The notes beneath the pieces were generated by a model. The model searched no databases. It had not been told where the DNA came from and was given only the letters and a program-made list of their open reading frames with translations. A DNA stretch of 64,000 nt. Source: RAM1 sp041905405. GTDB lineage: Bacteria; Pseudomonadota; Gammaproteobacteria; Burkholderiales; Burkholderiaceae_C. The stretch spans positions 62,001 through 126,000 of the forward strand of contig JAYRLC010000007.1 in NCBI GenBank assembly GCA_041905405.1, in the 5' to 3' direction. Both the position numbers and the translations under genes were made by a program. Below are positions 43,051 through 51,923 of this stretch, piece by piece (position 1 is the first letter of the stretch; every line of letters begins with the position of its first letter).

Positions 43051-44505
43051 ATGTTGCACCGTGCTGGCGTGGCCGTTTGGACCCTGGGTTTTGCCGTGAT
43101 GCTGGCGTCCTGTTCGACGCCATTGCCAGAACGGGCGCAAAGCCCGCTGCTGCGGGCGGAAAAGGCCATGGGCGGCAACGGCCTGCAGTCGCTGCGCTAC
43201 ACGGCCACGGGCACGGGCGGCACGTTCGGCCAGGCCTGGCAGGCCGGCATGGCCTGGCCGCAGCTCACTTACACGTCGTTCTCACGCTGGATGGACTATG
43301 ACAACGCGGCCCTGCGCGAGGATTTCGCGCGCCGCCGCGCCGAGCCGACCGGCGGCGGCGCCGTGCCCCTTCTGGGCATGGGGGACCAGCAGATGACCGG
43401 CCTGCTACGCGGCACGCAGGCCTGGAACATGGCCGGGCCCGCGGCCTTGCCGGCGCCGGTCGCGCTGGATGCGCGCATCCACGACCTGTGGACGTCGCCG
43501 CATGGCGTGATCAAGGCGGCGCTGCGCAACCGCGCCACGATGCAGATGGAAGGCGAGACGGCCGTGTTCTCGTTCACCGAGCCGGGCCGCTTCAGCGCCA
43601 CGCTGCGGGTCAATGCCCAGGGCCTGGTGGAGCGCGTGGACTCGGTCATGCCCAACCCTGTGCTGGGCGACACGCGCGTGAGCACGGTGTACTCAGACTA
43701 CCGTGACCACGGCGGCGTGAAGTTCCCGGGCCGCATCCGCCAGACTCAGGGCGGCTTTGCCGTGCTGGACCTGCAGGTCACCGGCATTCAGGTCAACGAG
43801 CCGGTCAACGTGCAGGTGCCCGCCGCTGCGCAGGCCGGCGAACGCGTGGTGGCGGACAAGGCGGCCGACGGCGTCTGGTTCCTGGCGGGGGGCTCGCACA
43901 ACAGTGTGCTGGTGGAGATGGCCGACCACCTGCTGCTGGTGGAAAGCCCCCTGTATGACGGCCGCGCCGAAGCCGTCATGGCCGAGGCCCGGCGCCTGGT
44001 GCCCGGCAAGGAACTGCGCTACGTCGTCAATTCGCACCACCATTTCGACCATGCGGGTGGCTTGAGGGCCGCGGCCGCCACCGGGGCCACGCTGATCGTG
44101 AGCGAGCAGGCGCGGCCCTGGTTCGAACGCGTGCTGGCCAACCCCAACCGCATCAGCCCCGACGCGCTGGCGCGGTCCGGCAAAAAGGCGGCGGTCCTGG
44201 GCGTGAACGGCCAGCGCAGCTTCAGTGACGGGGCGCGGACGGTGGACATCTACATGATCGAAGAGAGCCTGCATGCCCAGGGCTTCATGCTGGTGCACCT
44301 GCCTCGTGAGCGCCTGCTGATCCAGGCCGACGCATTCACGCCGGGGGCGCCCGGCGCCGCGCCGCCCGCCGTGCCCAATGCCAACCACGTCAACCTGCTG
44401 CAAAACGTGGCACGGCTGCAGCTGGAGGTGGACCGCATCCTGCCGCTGCATGGGCGCATGGTGCCCATGGCGGACCTGCGGGCGGCGGTCGCGCGCAAGC
44501 CCTGA
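43051..44505 (+). CDS. Lipoprotein with metallo-beta-lactamase fold
   Basis: 484 residues. Signal peptide ends in the lipobox LASC (Cys22), so it is a lipoprotein anchored in an envelope membrane. Residues about 35-255 form a beta-rich domain (TATGTGGTFGQAWQAGMAWP; FPGRIRQTQGGFAVLDLQV), and about 270-484 a metallo-beta-lactamase domain with the zinc motif NSHHHFDHAGGL (HxHxDH) and later Asp and His candidates (LIQADAFTP, ILPLHG). Strong TAGGAGG ribosome-binding site. It is probably a hydrolase of unknown substrate; no sign of a true beta-lactamase. Confidence 0.85.
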   Translation: MLHRAGVAVWTLGFAVMLASCSTPLPERAQSPLLRAEKAMGGNGLQSLRYTATGTGGTFGQAWQAGMAWPQLTYTSFSRWMDYDNAALREDFARRRAEPTGGGAVPLLGMGDQQMTGLLRGTQAWNMAGPAALPAPVALDARIHDLWTSPHGVIKAALRNRATMQMEGETAVFSFTEPGRFSATLRVNAQGLVERVDSVMPNPVLGDTRVSTVYSDYRDHGGVKFPGRIRQTQGGFAVLDLQVTGIQVNEPVNVQVPAAAQAGERVVADKAADGVWFLAGGSHNSVLVEMADHLLLVESPLYDGRAEAVMAEARRLVPGKELRYVVNSHHHFDHAGGLRAAAATGATLIVSEQARPWFERVLANPNRISPDALARSGKKAAVLGVNGQRSFSDGARTVDIYMIEESLHAQGFMLVHLPRERLLIQADAFTPGAPGAAPPAVPNANHVNLLQNVARLQLEVDRILPLHGRMVPMADLRAAVARKP

Positions 44506-44516
44506 CGCCGGCGGCG

Positions 44517-47500
44517 CTACATGTTGCGCCGGTACTGCCCACCCACCTCGAACAGTGCCCTGGTGATCTGGCCGAGCGAGCACACGCGCACGGCGTCCAT
44601 CAGCACCTCGAACACGTTGGCGTTGTCCATCACGGCCTGCTGAAGCCGCTTGAGCATGGCGGGTGATTCACCCGCGTTGCGCGCGTGAAAGTCCTGCAGC
44701 CGCGTGAGCTGGCTGCGCTTTTCTTCCTCGGTGCTGCGGGCCAGCTCCAGCTTGTCGAGCACGGCGTCGCCATGCGGGTTGCGGAAGGTGTTGACGCCGA
44801 TGATGGGCAGCTCGCCCGTGTGCTTGAGCATCTCGTAGTGCATGCTCTCGTCCTGGATGCGGCCACGCTGGTAGCCTGTTTCCATCGCGCCCAGCACGCC
44901 GCCGCGCTCGGCGATCCGCTCGAACTCGGCCAGCACGGCTTCCTCGACCAGCTCGGTCAGCTCCTCGATGATGAACGCGCCCTGGTTGGGGTTTTCGTTC
45001 TTGGCCAGGCCCCATTCGCGGTTGATGATGAGCTGGATCGCCATGGCGCGGCGCACCGAGTCCTCGGTCGGCGTGGTGATGGCCTCGTCGAACGCGTTGG
45101 TGTGCAGGCTGTTGCAGTTGTCGTAGATCGCGATCAGCGCCTGCAGCGTGGTGCGGATGTCGTTGAACTGGATTTCCTGTGCGTGCAGGCTGCGGCCCGA
45201 GGTCTGAATGTGGTATTTGAGCTTCTGGCTGCGCTCGTTGGCGCCGTATTTTTCCTTCATGGCCACGGCCCAGATGCGGCGCGCCACGCGGCCCATGACG
45301 GTGTATTCCGGGTCCATGCCGTTGCTGAAGAAGAAGCTCAGGTTGGGCGCGAAGTCGTCGATGTGCATGCCGCGCGCCAGGTACGCTTCCACAAAGGTGA
45401 AGCCGTTGCTCAGCGTGAACGCCAGCTGGCTGATCGGGTTGGCTCCGGCCTCGGCGATGTGATAGCCGCTGATCGACACGCTGTAGAAGTTGCGCACGTT
45501 GTGGTGCACAAAGTACTGCGCGATGTCGCCCATGACCTTCAGGCTGAACTCGGTGCTGAAGATGCAGGTGTTCTGGCCCTGGTCTTCTTTCAGGATGTCG
45601 GCCTGCACCGTGCCGCGCACGTTGGCCAGCACCCATTCGCGGATCTTGGCGGCTTCGGTGTCGGTGGGCTCGCGGCCGTTCTCGGCCTTGAACTTGTCGA
45701 TGTTCTGGTCGATGGCCGTGTTCATGAACATCGCCAGAATGCTGGGCGCCGGGCCGTTGATGGTCATGGACACCGACGTGGCGGGGTTGCACAGGTCAAA
45801 GCCGCCGTACAGCACCTTCATGTCGTCCAGCGTCGCGATGGACACGCCCGAGTTGCCGACCTTGCCGTAGATGTCGGGCCGCAGGTCGGGGTCGTTGCCG
45901 TACAGCGTGACCGAGTCGAACGCGGTGGACAGGCGCTTGGCCGGCATGCCCTCGGACAGCAGCTTGAAGCGCCGGTTGGTGCGGAACGGGTCGCCTTCGC
46001 CCGCGAACATGCGGGTGGGGTCCTCGCCCTCGCGCTTGAAGGCAAAGGTGCCGGCAGTGTAGGGGTAGCTGCCCGGCACGTTATCCAGCATCAGCCACTT
46101 CAGGATTTCGCCATGGTCCTCGTACTGCGGCAGGCTGACCTTGCGGATGGTGGTGCCCGACAGTGATCTGGTCGTGAGCGCCGTGCGGATTTCCTTGTCG
46201 CGGATCTTCACGACATATTCGTCGCCAGCGTAGGCCTGCTTCATCTGTGGCCATTGGGCGATGAGCTTTTTCTCGGCGCCGCCCAGGCGGCCTTCGCGCT
46301 CCTGGGCCAGCGCATCCAGCGCCGCGACGGCATTGCCCTTGGCGGGATCGGCGGCCTTGAGCATGCGCATGGATTCACGCAGCTGCTGCGCCTCGCGCGC
46401 GACCACGGCCTGCGCGCGGGCGCGCTGCTTGTAGCCGCGAACGGTGTCGCTGATCTCGGCCAGGTAGCGCGTGCGCGCCGCGGGAACGATGGGTGTCTGG
46501 TTGGTGCTGTGGCGCACATTCATCGCGGGCAGCGCGCCGCCGTCGACCTTCAGGCCCAGCGCCGCCAGCCGGGGCTTGAGTGCCTGGTACAGCGCCGTGA
46601 CGCCGTCGTCGTTGAAGCGCGCGGCCATGGTGCCGAACACGGGCATCTCGTCGGGGCGCTTGCCCCAGGCTTCCTTGTTGCGCTGGACCTGCTTGGCCAC
46701 GTCGCGCAGCGCATCGGCCGCGCCCTTGCGGTCGAACTTGTTGATGGCGACGAATTCGGCGAAGTCCAGCATGTCGATTTTTTCGAGCTGGCTGGCCGCG
46801 CCGAACTCGGGCGTCATGACGTACAGGGGCACGTCGACGTGCGGCACGATGGCGGCGTCGCCCTGGCCAATGCCCGAGGTTTCCACGACCACCAGGTCGA
46901 AGCCCGCGGCCTTGCAGGCGGCGATGACGTCGGGCAGGGCCGCCGAAATTTCGCTGCCGAAGTCCCGCGTGGCCAGGCTGCGCATGAACACGCGCGAACC
47001 CTGGCCCCACGGCCCGATCGCGTTCATGCGGATGCGGTCGCCCAGCAGCGCGCCGCCGCTCTTGCGCCGCGACGGGTCGATGGAGATTACGGCCACGCGC
47101 AGCGCATCGCCCTGGTCCAGCCGCAGGCGGCGGATGAGTTCGTCGGTCAGCGACGACTTGCCCGCGCCGCCCGTGCCGGTGATGCCCAGCACCGGCACCT
47201 GGCGTTGCGCCGCGGCCTGCTGGATGGACGCGACCAGCGCCGCGTCGGCCTTGCCGTTTTCCAGCGCCGTGATCAGTTGCGCCAGCGCGCGCCAGTTCAT
47301 TTCGCCATGGCCCTGGATCGCATCGACCGACCTGGGGGCGTAAGAGGTCAGGTCCTGGTCGCAGCGCATGACCATCTCGCCAATCATCCCCTGCAGGCCC
47401 ATGCGCTGGCCGTCTTCGGGGCTGTAGATGCGGGTGACGCCGTAGGCCTGCAGTTCGCGGATTTCGGGCGGCACGATCACGCCGCCACCGCCGCCAAAGA

Positions 47501-47810
47501 CCTGGATGTGCGCGCCGCCACGCTGCTTGAGCAGGTCCACCATGTACTTGAAGTACTCGACGTGGCCGCCCTGGTAGCTGCTGATGGCGATGCCCTGCGC
47601 ATCCTCCTGCAGGGCGGCCGTCACCACCTCGTCCACGCTGCGGTTGTGGCCCAGATGGATCACCTCGGCGCCCATGCCCTGCAGGATGCGCCGCATGATG
47701 TTGATGGCCGCGTCGTGCCCGTCGAACAGGCTGGCCGCCGTGACAAAACGCACTTTGTGCGTGGGCCGGTAGTTGGCCAGCGCCTTGAATTCGGCGGACA
47801 GGTCGGTCAT
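44517..47810 (-). CDS. icmF: Fused isobutyryl-CoA mutase with G-protein chaperone
   Basis: 1097-residue adenosylcobalamin enzyme that interconverts isobutyryl-CoA and n-butyryl-CoA (and pivalyl/isovaleryl-CoA in some members). Domains in order: B12-binding (about 15-150) with the ligand motif SLFDGHDAAINIMRR, His32; MeaB-type GTPase chaperone (about 200-480) with P-loop GTGGAGKS; linker; mutase barrel (about 540-1097) with NPATSVSMTINGPAPSILAM and RNFYSVSISGYHIAEAGANP. The ATG at 47810 has GAGGAG nine bases upstream; a 12-residue upstream extension is less likely. A palindrome overlaps its promoter, and TRAP transporter genes lie upstream. Confidence 0.95.
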   Translation of the reverse strand: MTDLSAEFKALANYRPTHKVRFVTAASLFDGHDAAINIMRRILQGMGAEVIHLGHNRSVDEVVTAALQEDAQGIAISSYQGGHVEYFKYMVDLLKQRGGAHIQVFGGGGGVIVPPEIRELQAYGVTRIYSPEDGQRMGLQGMIGEMVMRCDQDLTSYAPRSVDAIQGHGEMNWRALAQLITALENGKADAALVASIQQAAAQRQVPVLGITGTGGAGKSSLTDELIRRLRLDQGDALRVAVISIDPSRRKSGGALLGDRIRMNAIGPWGQGSRVFMRSLATRDFGSEISAALPDVIAACKAAGFDLVVVETSGIGQGDAAIVPHVDVPLYVMTPEFGAASQLEKIDMLDFAEFVAINKFDRKGAADALRDVAKQVQRNKEAWGKRPDEMPVFGTMAARFNDDGVTALYQALKPRLAALGLKVDGGALPAMNVRHSTNQTPIVPAARTRYLAEISDTVRGYKQRARAQAVVAREAQQLRESMRMLKAADPAKGNAVAALDALAQEREGRLGGAEKKLIAQWPQMKQAYAGDEYVVKIRDKEIRTALTTRSLSGTTIRKVSLPQYEDHGEILKWLMLDNVPGSYPYTAGTFAFKREGEDPTRMFAGEGDPFRTNRRFKLLSEGMPAKRLSTAFDSVTLYGNDPDLRPDIYGKVGNSGVSIATLDDMKVLYGGFDLCNPATSVSMTINGPAPSILAMFMNTAIDQNIDKFKAENGREPTDTEAAKIREWVLANVRGTVQADILKEDQGQNTCIFSTEFSLKVMGDIAQYFVHHNVRNFYSVSISGYHIAEAGANPISQLAFTLSNGFTFVEAYLARGMHIDDFAPNLSFFFSNGMDPEYTVMGRVARRIWAVAMKEKYGANERSQKLKYHIQTSGRSLHAQEIQFNDIRTTLQALIAIYDNCNSLHTNAFDEAITTPTEDSVRRAMAIQLIINREWGLAKNENPNQGAFIIEELTELVEEAVLAEFERIAERGGVLGAMETGYQRGRIQDESMHYEMLKHTGELPIIGVNTFRNPHGDAVLDKLELARSTEEEKRSQLTRLQDFHARNAGESPAMLKRLQQAVMDNANVFEVLMDAVRVCSLGQITRALFEVGGQYRRNM

Positions 47811-47838
47811 GGTGCAGGGCTCCTCATGCGAACCCCTG

Positions 47839-47867
47839 ACCATACTTGACGTTTACGTAAACGTCAA
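47839..47867 (-). promoter_or_regulatory. icmF promoter with a perfect 22-bp palindromic operator
   Basis: 47846-47867 is a perfect palindrome with half-site TTGACGTTTAC. Read on the minus strand, TTGACG forms a -35, followed by a 17-base spacer and TATGGT as -10 (47844-47839), giving a start about 22 bases before the icmF ATG. The operator thus covers -35 and spacer, as expected for repression. The sequence resembles sites of the MerR-family LiuR-type regulators of branched-chain acid catabolism; the regulator gene itself is not in the window. Confidence 0.75.
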
Positions 47868-47873
47868 TATCGG

Positions 47874-49895
47874 TTATTTGTACAGCAGCTGCGGCAACCA
47901 CAGCCCGATCTGCGGCCAGATGTACAGCATCACGATGGCCACGATCTGGATGCCCATGAACGGCAGCATGCCCAGGAAAATCTGGTTCAGTGACACGTGC
48001 GGCGGGCTCACACCCTTCAGGTAGAACGCAGCCATGGCCACCGGCGGGCTCAGGAAGGCAGTCTGCAGGTTCAGCGCCACCAGCAGGCCGAAGAACAGCG
48101 GGTCCACGCCGAAGTTGTCCAGCAGCGGAATGAAGATGGGCATGAAGATCACGATGATCTCGGTCCATTCCAGCGGCCAGCCCAGCACGAAGATGATGAC
48201 CTGCGACAGGATCAGGAACTGCGTCTTGGTCAGGTCCATGGACAGCACCCAGCGCTCCACCAACTCCTGCCCGCCCAGCAGCGCGAACGCGGCCGAGAAG
48301 ATCGCCGAGCCCACGAACAGCCAGCACACCATGGCCGATGTCTTGGCCGTGAGGAACACGCTTTCCTTCACCACCTGCAGCGTCAGCTGCCGGTAGGCGA
48401 TGGCCAGCAGGAAGCCGCCGAACGCGCCAACAGCCGCGGCTTCGGTCGGCGTGGCCAGGCCCATGACGATGGAGCCCAGCACCGCCAGGATCAGCACCAG
48501 CAGCGGGAAGAAGCTGGTCAGCAGCATCTTGAACACTTCCAGCCGGGTGAAGCTCAGCAGGCCGTAGAACACGGCCAGGCAACCGGCGCCCACGGCCAGG
48601 CCTATCCAGAAGCCGCGCGGCGCAGGTTGGCGTTCGGCACTCGCCTCGGCGGCAGGCTGTCCGGCCGGGGCCGCAGTCGCAGATGCTGCCGCTGGTGCCG
48701 GCGTCGCGCCGGGCGGCTCCTGCACGCCGCCCGACGGCGCGGCGGGCACCGATGCCGCGTCGGTCGCGCCCTCGGCTGGTGGCTCTTTCAAACCGCCTTC
48801 GGCCGGGGGCTCCTGCAAGCCGCCTTCGCTCGGCGGCTCCTGCAGGCCGCCGGATGACGGCGGTTCCGCCAGCCCGCCCGACGGCGCAGCAGGTGCGGCG
48901 GACGGCCCATCACCCATGCGCTGCAGCCCGGCCTCGGCCTGCTCAACGACGTCGGGTGCGGTGGCGCTCTGGTAGGAGGCCAGCGCCACGAACACGAACA
49001 GGATCAGCGGCAGCGCCACGATGAACAACTGCTTGAGGATGTAGCTGGTGGGCACGTCGGCATTGCGGCTGCCCTTGAGCGCCATCAGCAGCGTGGGCAG
49101 TGCCAGGCTTGCGTGGGACGGGGCGATCTTCTCGGACAGCGGCGGCAGCGGCACGTAACGCTCCGACGCGGGCAGTGGTGGCGCCATCGAAGGCTTGATC
49201 TTGGCCAGGAGGATCACGTACAGGATGTACAGGCCCGCCAGCATCAGTCCCGGGAAGAACGCGCCCGCGTACAGCTGCACCACCGACACACCGGCGGTGG
49301 CGCCGTACACGATCAGCAGCACGGACGGCGGAATCAGGATGCCCAGGCAGCCGCCGGCCGTGATGGCGCCGGCCGACATCTGCACGCTGTAGCCCGAGCG
49401 CAGCATCTGCGGCAGCGCCAGCAGCCCCATCAGCGTCACAACGGCGCCCACGATGCCGGTCGCGGTGGCGAACACCGCGCAAGTCACCAGCGTGGCCACG
49501 GCCAGCGCGCCGGGCAGCCGCGCCATGGCCAGGTGCAGGCTGCGGAACAGCTTTTCGATCAGGTTGGCGCGTTCGACCAGGTAGCCCATGAAGACGAACA
49601 GCGGGATCGAGATGAGCACGTCGTTGCTCATGGTCTTGAAGGTGGCCTGCACCATCAAATCGAGCGTATGGGTGATGTTGCGGTCATAGGCCAGCCACGT
49701 GAAGATCATGCCCATGCCCATCAGCGTGAACGCGGTGGGAAAGCCCAGCATGATGGCCACGACCACCAGCGACAGCATGAGCAGGCCGACGTGGCCGCGC
49801 TCGATCACGGGCACGCTGACCAGCATGTACAGCGCGGCCATCACGATGATGGCCATCAGCGTGAAGCCGAAATACAGTTCCTTGCGCAGCTTCAT
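47874..49895 (-). CDS. dctM: TRAP transporter large permease with a repeat-bearing insert
   Basis: Membrane permease of a tripartite ATP-independent periplasmic transporter. Family hallmarks: GFPTAFTLMGMGMIF, ISIPLFVFMGYLVERANL, AGAITAGGCLGILIPPSV, GLATPTEAAAVGAFGG and NLQTAFLSPPVAMAAFYL. At 673 residues it is about 240 longer than typical DctM; the excess is a hydrophilic Pro/Ala-rich insert (about residues 320-430) containing four 9-residue repeats (340-375; GGLxEPPxx) and a fifth partial copy. The insert sits between membrane segments. ATGA overlap with dctQ. Confidence 0.93.
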   Translation of the reverse strand: MKLRKELYFGFTLMAIIVMAALYMLVSVPVIERGHVGLLMLSLVVVAIMLGFPTAFTLMGMGMIFTWLAYDRNITHTLDLMVQATFKTMSNDVLISIPLFVFMGYLVERANLIEKLFRSLHLAMARLPGALAVATLVTCAVFATATGIVGAVVTLMGLLALPQMLRSGYSVQMSAGAITAGGCLGILIPPSVLLIVYGATAGVSVVQLYAGAFFPGLMLAGLYILYVILLAKIKPSMAPPLPASERYVPLPPLSEKIAPSHASLALPTLLMALKGSRNADVPTSYILKQLFIVALPLILFVFVALASYQSATAPDVVEQAEAGLQRMGDGPSAAPAAPSGGLAEPPSSGGLQEPPSEGGLQEPPAEGGLKEPPAEGATDAASVPAAPSGGVQEPPGATPAPAAASATAAPAGQPAAEASAERQPAPRGFWIGLAVGAGCLAVFYGLLSFTRLEVFKMLLTSFFPLLVLILAVLGSIVMGLATPTEAAAVGAFGGFLLAIAYRQLTLQVVKESVFLTAKTSAMVCWLFVGSAIFSAAFALLGGQELVERWVLSMDLTKTQFLILSQVIIFVLGWPLEWTEIIVIFMPIFIPLLDNFGVDPLFFGLLVALNLQTAFLSPPVAMAAFYLKGVSPPHVSLNQIFLGMLPFMGIQIVAIVMLYIWPQIGLWLPQLLYK

Positions 49896-50512
49896 CGTGC
49901 GGCCCCTTCCTTGGTCACGAAGCGGTCCAGCGCCTGGATGTCCTCGTCACGCACGTTGACCATGGCCTTGAGCTTGTCGACGTCGACTTCCTCCACGTCC
50001 TCGCCGCGCGACGGCCATTGCCCGTCGCGAATGCACATGATGCAGCGCGCGATCTCCACCAGGCCCTGCAGCAGCAGCAGCAGGCCGGCGAAGGGGATGA
50101 AAAACTTGAACGGGTACAGCGGGATCGGGTCCGCGTTGAACGTGTGCTCGCGGATGGCCAGCGAGTCGGTGAAGTAGTTCCAGCCCGCCCAGGTCAGCGC
50201 GAATACGCCCGGCAGGAAGAACAGGATGTACAGGATCAGGTCCAGCGTGGCCTGCGTACGCGGACGGAAGAAGCCGTAAAGCACGTCGCCGCGCACATGG
50301 CCGTTCTTGGACAGCGTGTAGGCGCCTGCCATCATGAACAGCACGCCGTACATCATGATCTGCGCGTCCAGCATCCAGCCGTGGGGCTTGCCCAGCACGT
50401 AGCGCGAGAACACCTCCCAGGTGATCGCGACCGTCAGCAGCACGATGGCCCAGGCGAAGAGCTGTCCTATCCAGGTGGACAGCCGGTCCACCGCCAGCAG
50501 AAGTTTTTGCAT
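49892..50512 (-). CDS. dctQ: TRAP transporter small permease
   Basis: 206-residue four-helix membrane protein from the ATG at 50512 (MQKLLLAVDRLSTWIGQLFA); a TTG start 13 codons upstream would run into the terminator hairpin and is rejected. DctQ features: AITWEVFSRYVLGKPHGWML, KNGHVRGDVLYGFF and FFIPFAGLLLLLQGLVEIAR. It has a cytoplasmic charged C-terminal tail (EDVEEVDVDKLKAMVNVRDE). It forms the membrane complex with DctM, which follows with a 4-base overlap. Confidence 0.9.
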   Translation of the reverse strand: MQKLLLAVDRLSTWIGQLFAWAIVLLTVAITWEVFSRYVLGKPHGWMLDAQIMMYGVLFMMAGAYTLSKNGHVRGDVLYGFFRPRTQATLDLILYILFFLPGVFALTWAGWNYFTDSLAIREHTFNADPIPLYPFKFFIPFAGLLLLLQGLVEIARCIMCIRDGQWPSRGEDVEEVDVDKLKAMVNVRDEDIQALDRFVTKEGAAR

Positions 50513-50556
50513 GTTGTGTGTTCCCGGTGGGGTCCCAAAAGAAAAATGCAAAGAAA

Positions 50557-50586
50557 AGGGCGGCTGTCCCGCGGGGCAGCCGCCCT
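50557..50586 (-). terminator. Intercistronic hairpin between dctP and dctQM
   Basis: Perfect 10-bp stem AGGGCGGCTG / CAGCCGCCCT with a 10-base loop; on the minus strand it is followed by CTTTTCTTTGCATTTTTC. It lies just after the dctP stop and likely terminates or processes part of the transcript, giving more binding protein than permease. Confidence 0.8.
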
Positions 50587-50602
50587 GGCCGTCAGGCGTG
50601 CA

Positions 50603-51721
50603 TCAGGCCTTCTTGGCGCCCTTGCCGAAGTAGCGGTCCGACGCCATGCGGAAGTTGATGCTGTAGTCGTTGTTCCAGGCCACGGCGCGCTCGGCGAACG
50701 CGCGCTGGGAATCCATCACTTTCTTGAACAGCGCGTTCTCGCCGGCCTTCTTGGCCGTGACCTTGTCCCACGCGTCCAGCTGTGCCTTCAGGATGGCGTC
50801 GGGCGTCTTGTAGAAGTTGACCTTGGCCTTCTTCAGCTCGATGTAGTCGGACGAATTGCGGTCCACCTGCTTCCAGCTCATGTCGGCGCTGGCGGCCTGG
50901 ACGCCGTACTGGATGATGGCCTTCAGCTCGGCCGGCAGCGCGTTGTACTTGCCCTTGTTGAACAGCACCTCGAACTGCTCGCCGCTCTGGTGGAAGCTTT
51001 GCAGCATGCAGTTCTTGGCCACGTCCGGGAAGCCCAGCACGCGGTCGGACGATGCGTTGTTGAACTCGGCCGCGTCGATCAGGCCGCGGTCCAGCGCGGG
51101 CACGATCTCGCCGCCGGGCAGCGGGTTCACGGCCGATCCCAGCTCGTTGAACACGTCCACGGCCAGGCCCACGGTGCGGAACTTCAGGCCCTTCATCTGC
51201 GCGACCTGCGACACCGGCTTCTTGAACCAGCCCAGGGGCTGCACCTGCATGGGACCGTACAGGAAGGACACCACGTCCATGTTGATGGCTTTGTAGATTT
51301 CCTCCAGCAGCGCCTTGCCGCCGCCGTATTCGTGCCAGGCCAGCACCATGTTGGAATCCATGCCGAAGGCGGGGCCCGAACCCCACAGCGCCAGCGCCGA
51401 GTTCTTGCCGTAGTGGTAGGCCACCACGCCGTGGCCGCCGTCCAGCGTGCCCTTGTTCACGGCTTCCAGCAGCTGGAACGCGGGCACGACGGCGCCCGAA
51501 GGCAGCACCTCGATCTTGAGCTTGCCGCCGGCCATGTCGTTGACCTTCTTGGCGAAGTCGTTGGCGTACTCATGGAAGATGTCCTTGGCCGGCCAGGTGC
51601 TCTGGAAACGGAAGGACGCAGTGGGGGTCTGCGCCATCACCATCGGGGCCGACATGGCGCCGGCCGCGATGGCCGCGCCCTTGAGCAGGCCGCGGCGGCG
51701 AGGGGTCTGGGGATCTGTCAT
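50603..51721 (-). CDS. dctP: TRAP transporter substrate-binding protein, Tat-exported
   Basis: 372-residue periplasmic binding protein. The N-terminus MTDPQTPRRRGLLKGAAIAA is a twin-arginine signal ending near PMVMAQ. Mature-part features: FRFQSTWPAKDIFHEYANDF, LPSGAVVPAFQLLEAVNKGT, MQVQPLGWFKK, LKFRTVGLAVDVFNELG (family Arg contacting the carboxylate) and EFNNASSDRVLGFP. The sequence type resembles TakP-like binders of 2-oxo acids, which would fit the neighbouring icmF; this substrate is an inference. GGAGAC ribosome-binding site. Confidence 0.92.
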   Translation of the reverse strand: MTDPQTPRRRGLLKGAAIAAGAMSAPMVMAQTPTASFRFQSTWPAKDIFHEYANDFAKKVNDMAGGKLKIEVLPSGAVVPAFQLLEAVNKGTLDGGHGVVAYHYGKNSALALWGSGPAFGMDSNMVLAWHEYGGGKALLEEIYKAINMDVVSFLYGPMQVQPLGWFKKPVSQVAQMKGLKFRTVGLAVDVFNELGSAVNPLPGGEIVPALDRGLIDAAEFNNASSDRVLGFPDVAKNCMLQSFHQSGEQFEVLFNKGKYNALPAELKAIIQYGVQAASADMSWKQVDRNSSDYIELKKAKVNFYKTPDAILKAQLDAWDKVTAKKAGENALFKKVMDSQRAFAERAVAWNNDYSINFRMASDRYFGKGAKKA

Positions 51722-51907
51722 GGCTTGTCTCCTTCAGGGTTGATCGTTGTTAGCAAGCTATCTTTGTCGGTCAGCTTCCGGTCAGCAAAGAGGGTTTCTA
51801 CCGAGCGCCGCGGCCGCATGCGTTCACCCGGCACCACGCCTTGGTACTTCTGTTTTCCGTCCGTCCGCGGGATGCCCGGCGCGCGGCGCGCCGACACGGT
51901 GCGCTGG

Positions 51908-51913
51908 CAAAAT
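51908..51913 (+). promoter_or_regulatory. Possible -10 box before the rhodanese gene
   Basis: CAAAAT ending 10 bases before the ATG at 51924, without a Shine-Dalgarno. The 202-bp gap 51722-51923 otherwise holds the dctP upstream region, which includes a direct repeat CTGACCG on the minus strand separated by 4 bases, and nothing else recognisable. Confidence 0.35.
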
Positions 51914-51923
51914 GGGCGCCGAC

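Noticed and set aside
43051..44505. True beta-lactamase resistance gene
   Set aside because: It has the metallo-beta-lactamase fold motif, but with a large N-terminal beta domain and a lipoprotein signal; the family has many other hydrolases.
44685..47849. Long plus-strand reading frames antisense to icmF (about 490 and 530 codons)
   Set aside because: They mirror the icmF codons, are rich in His, Gln, Arg and Val as expected of antisense of GC-rich coding DNA, and have no motif or ribosome-binding site.
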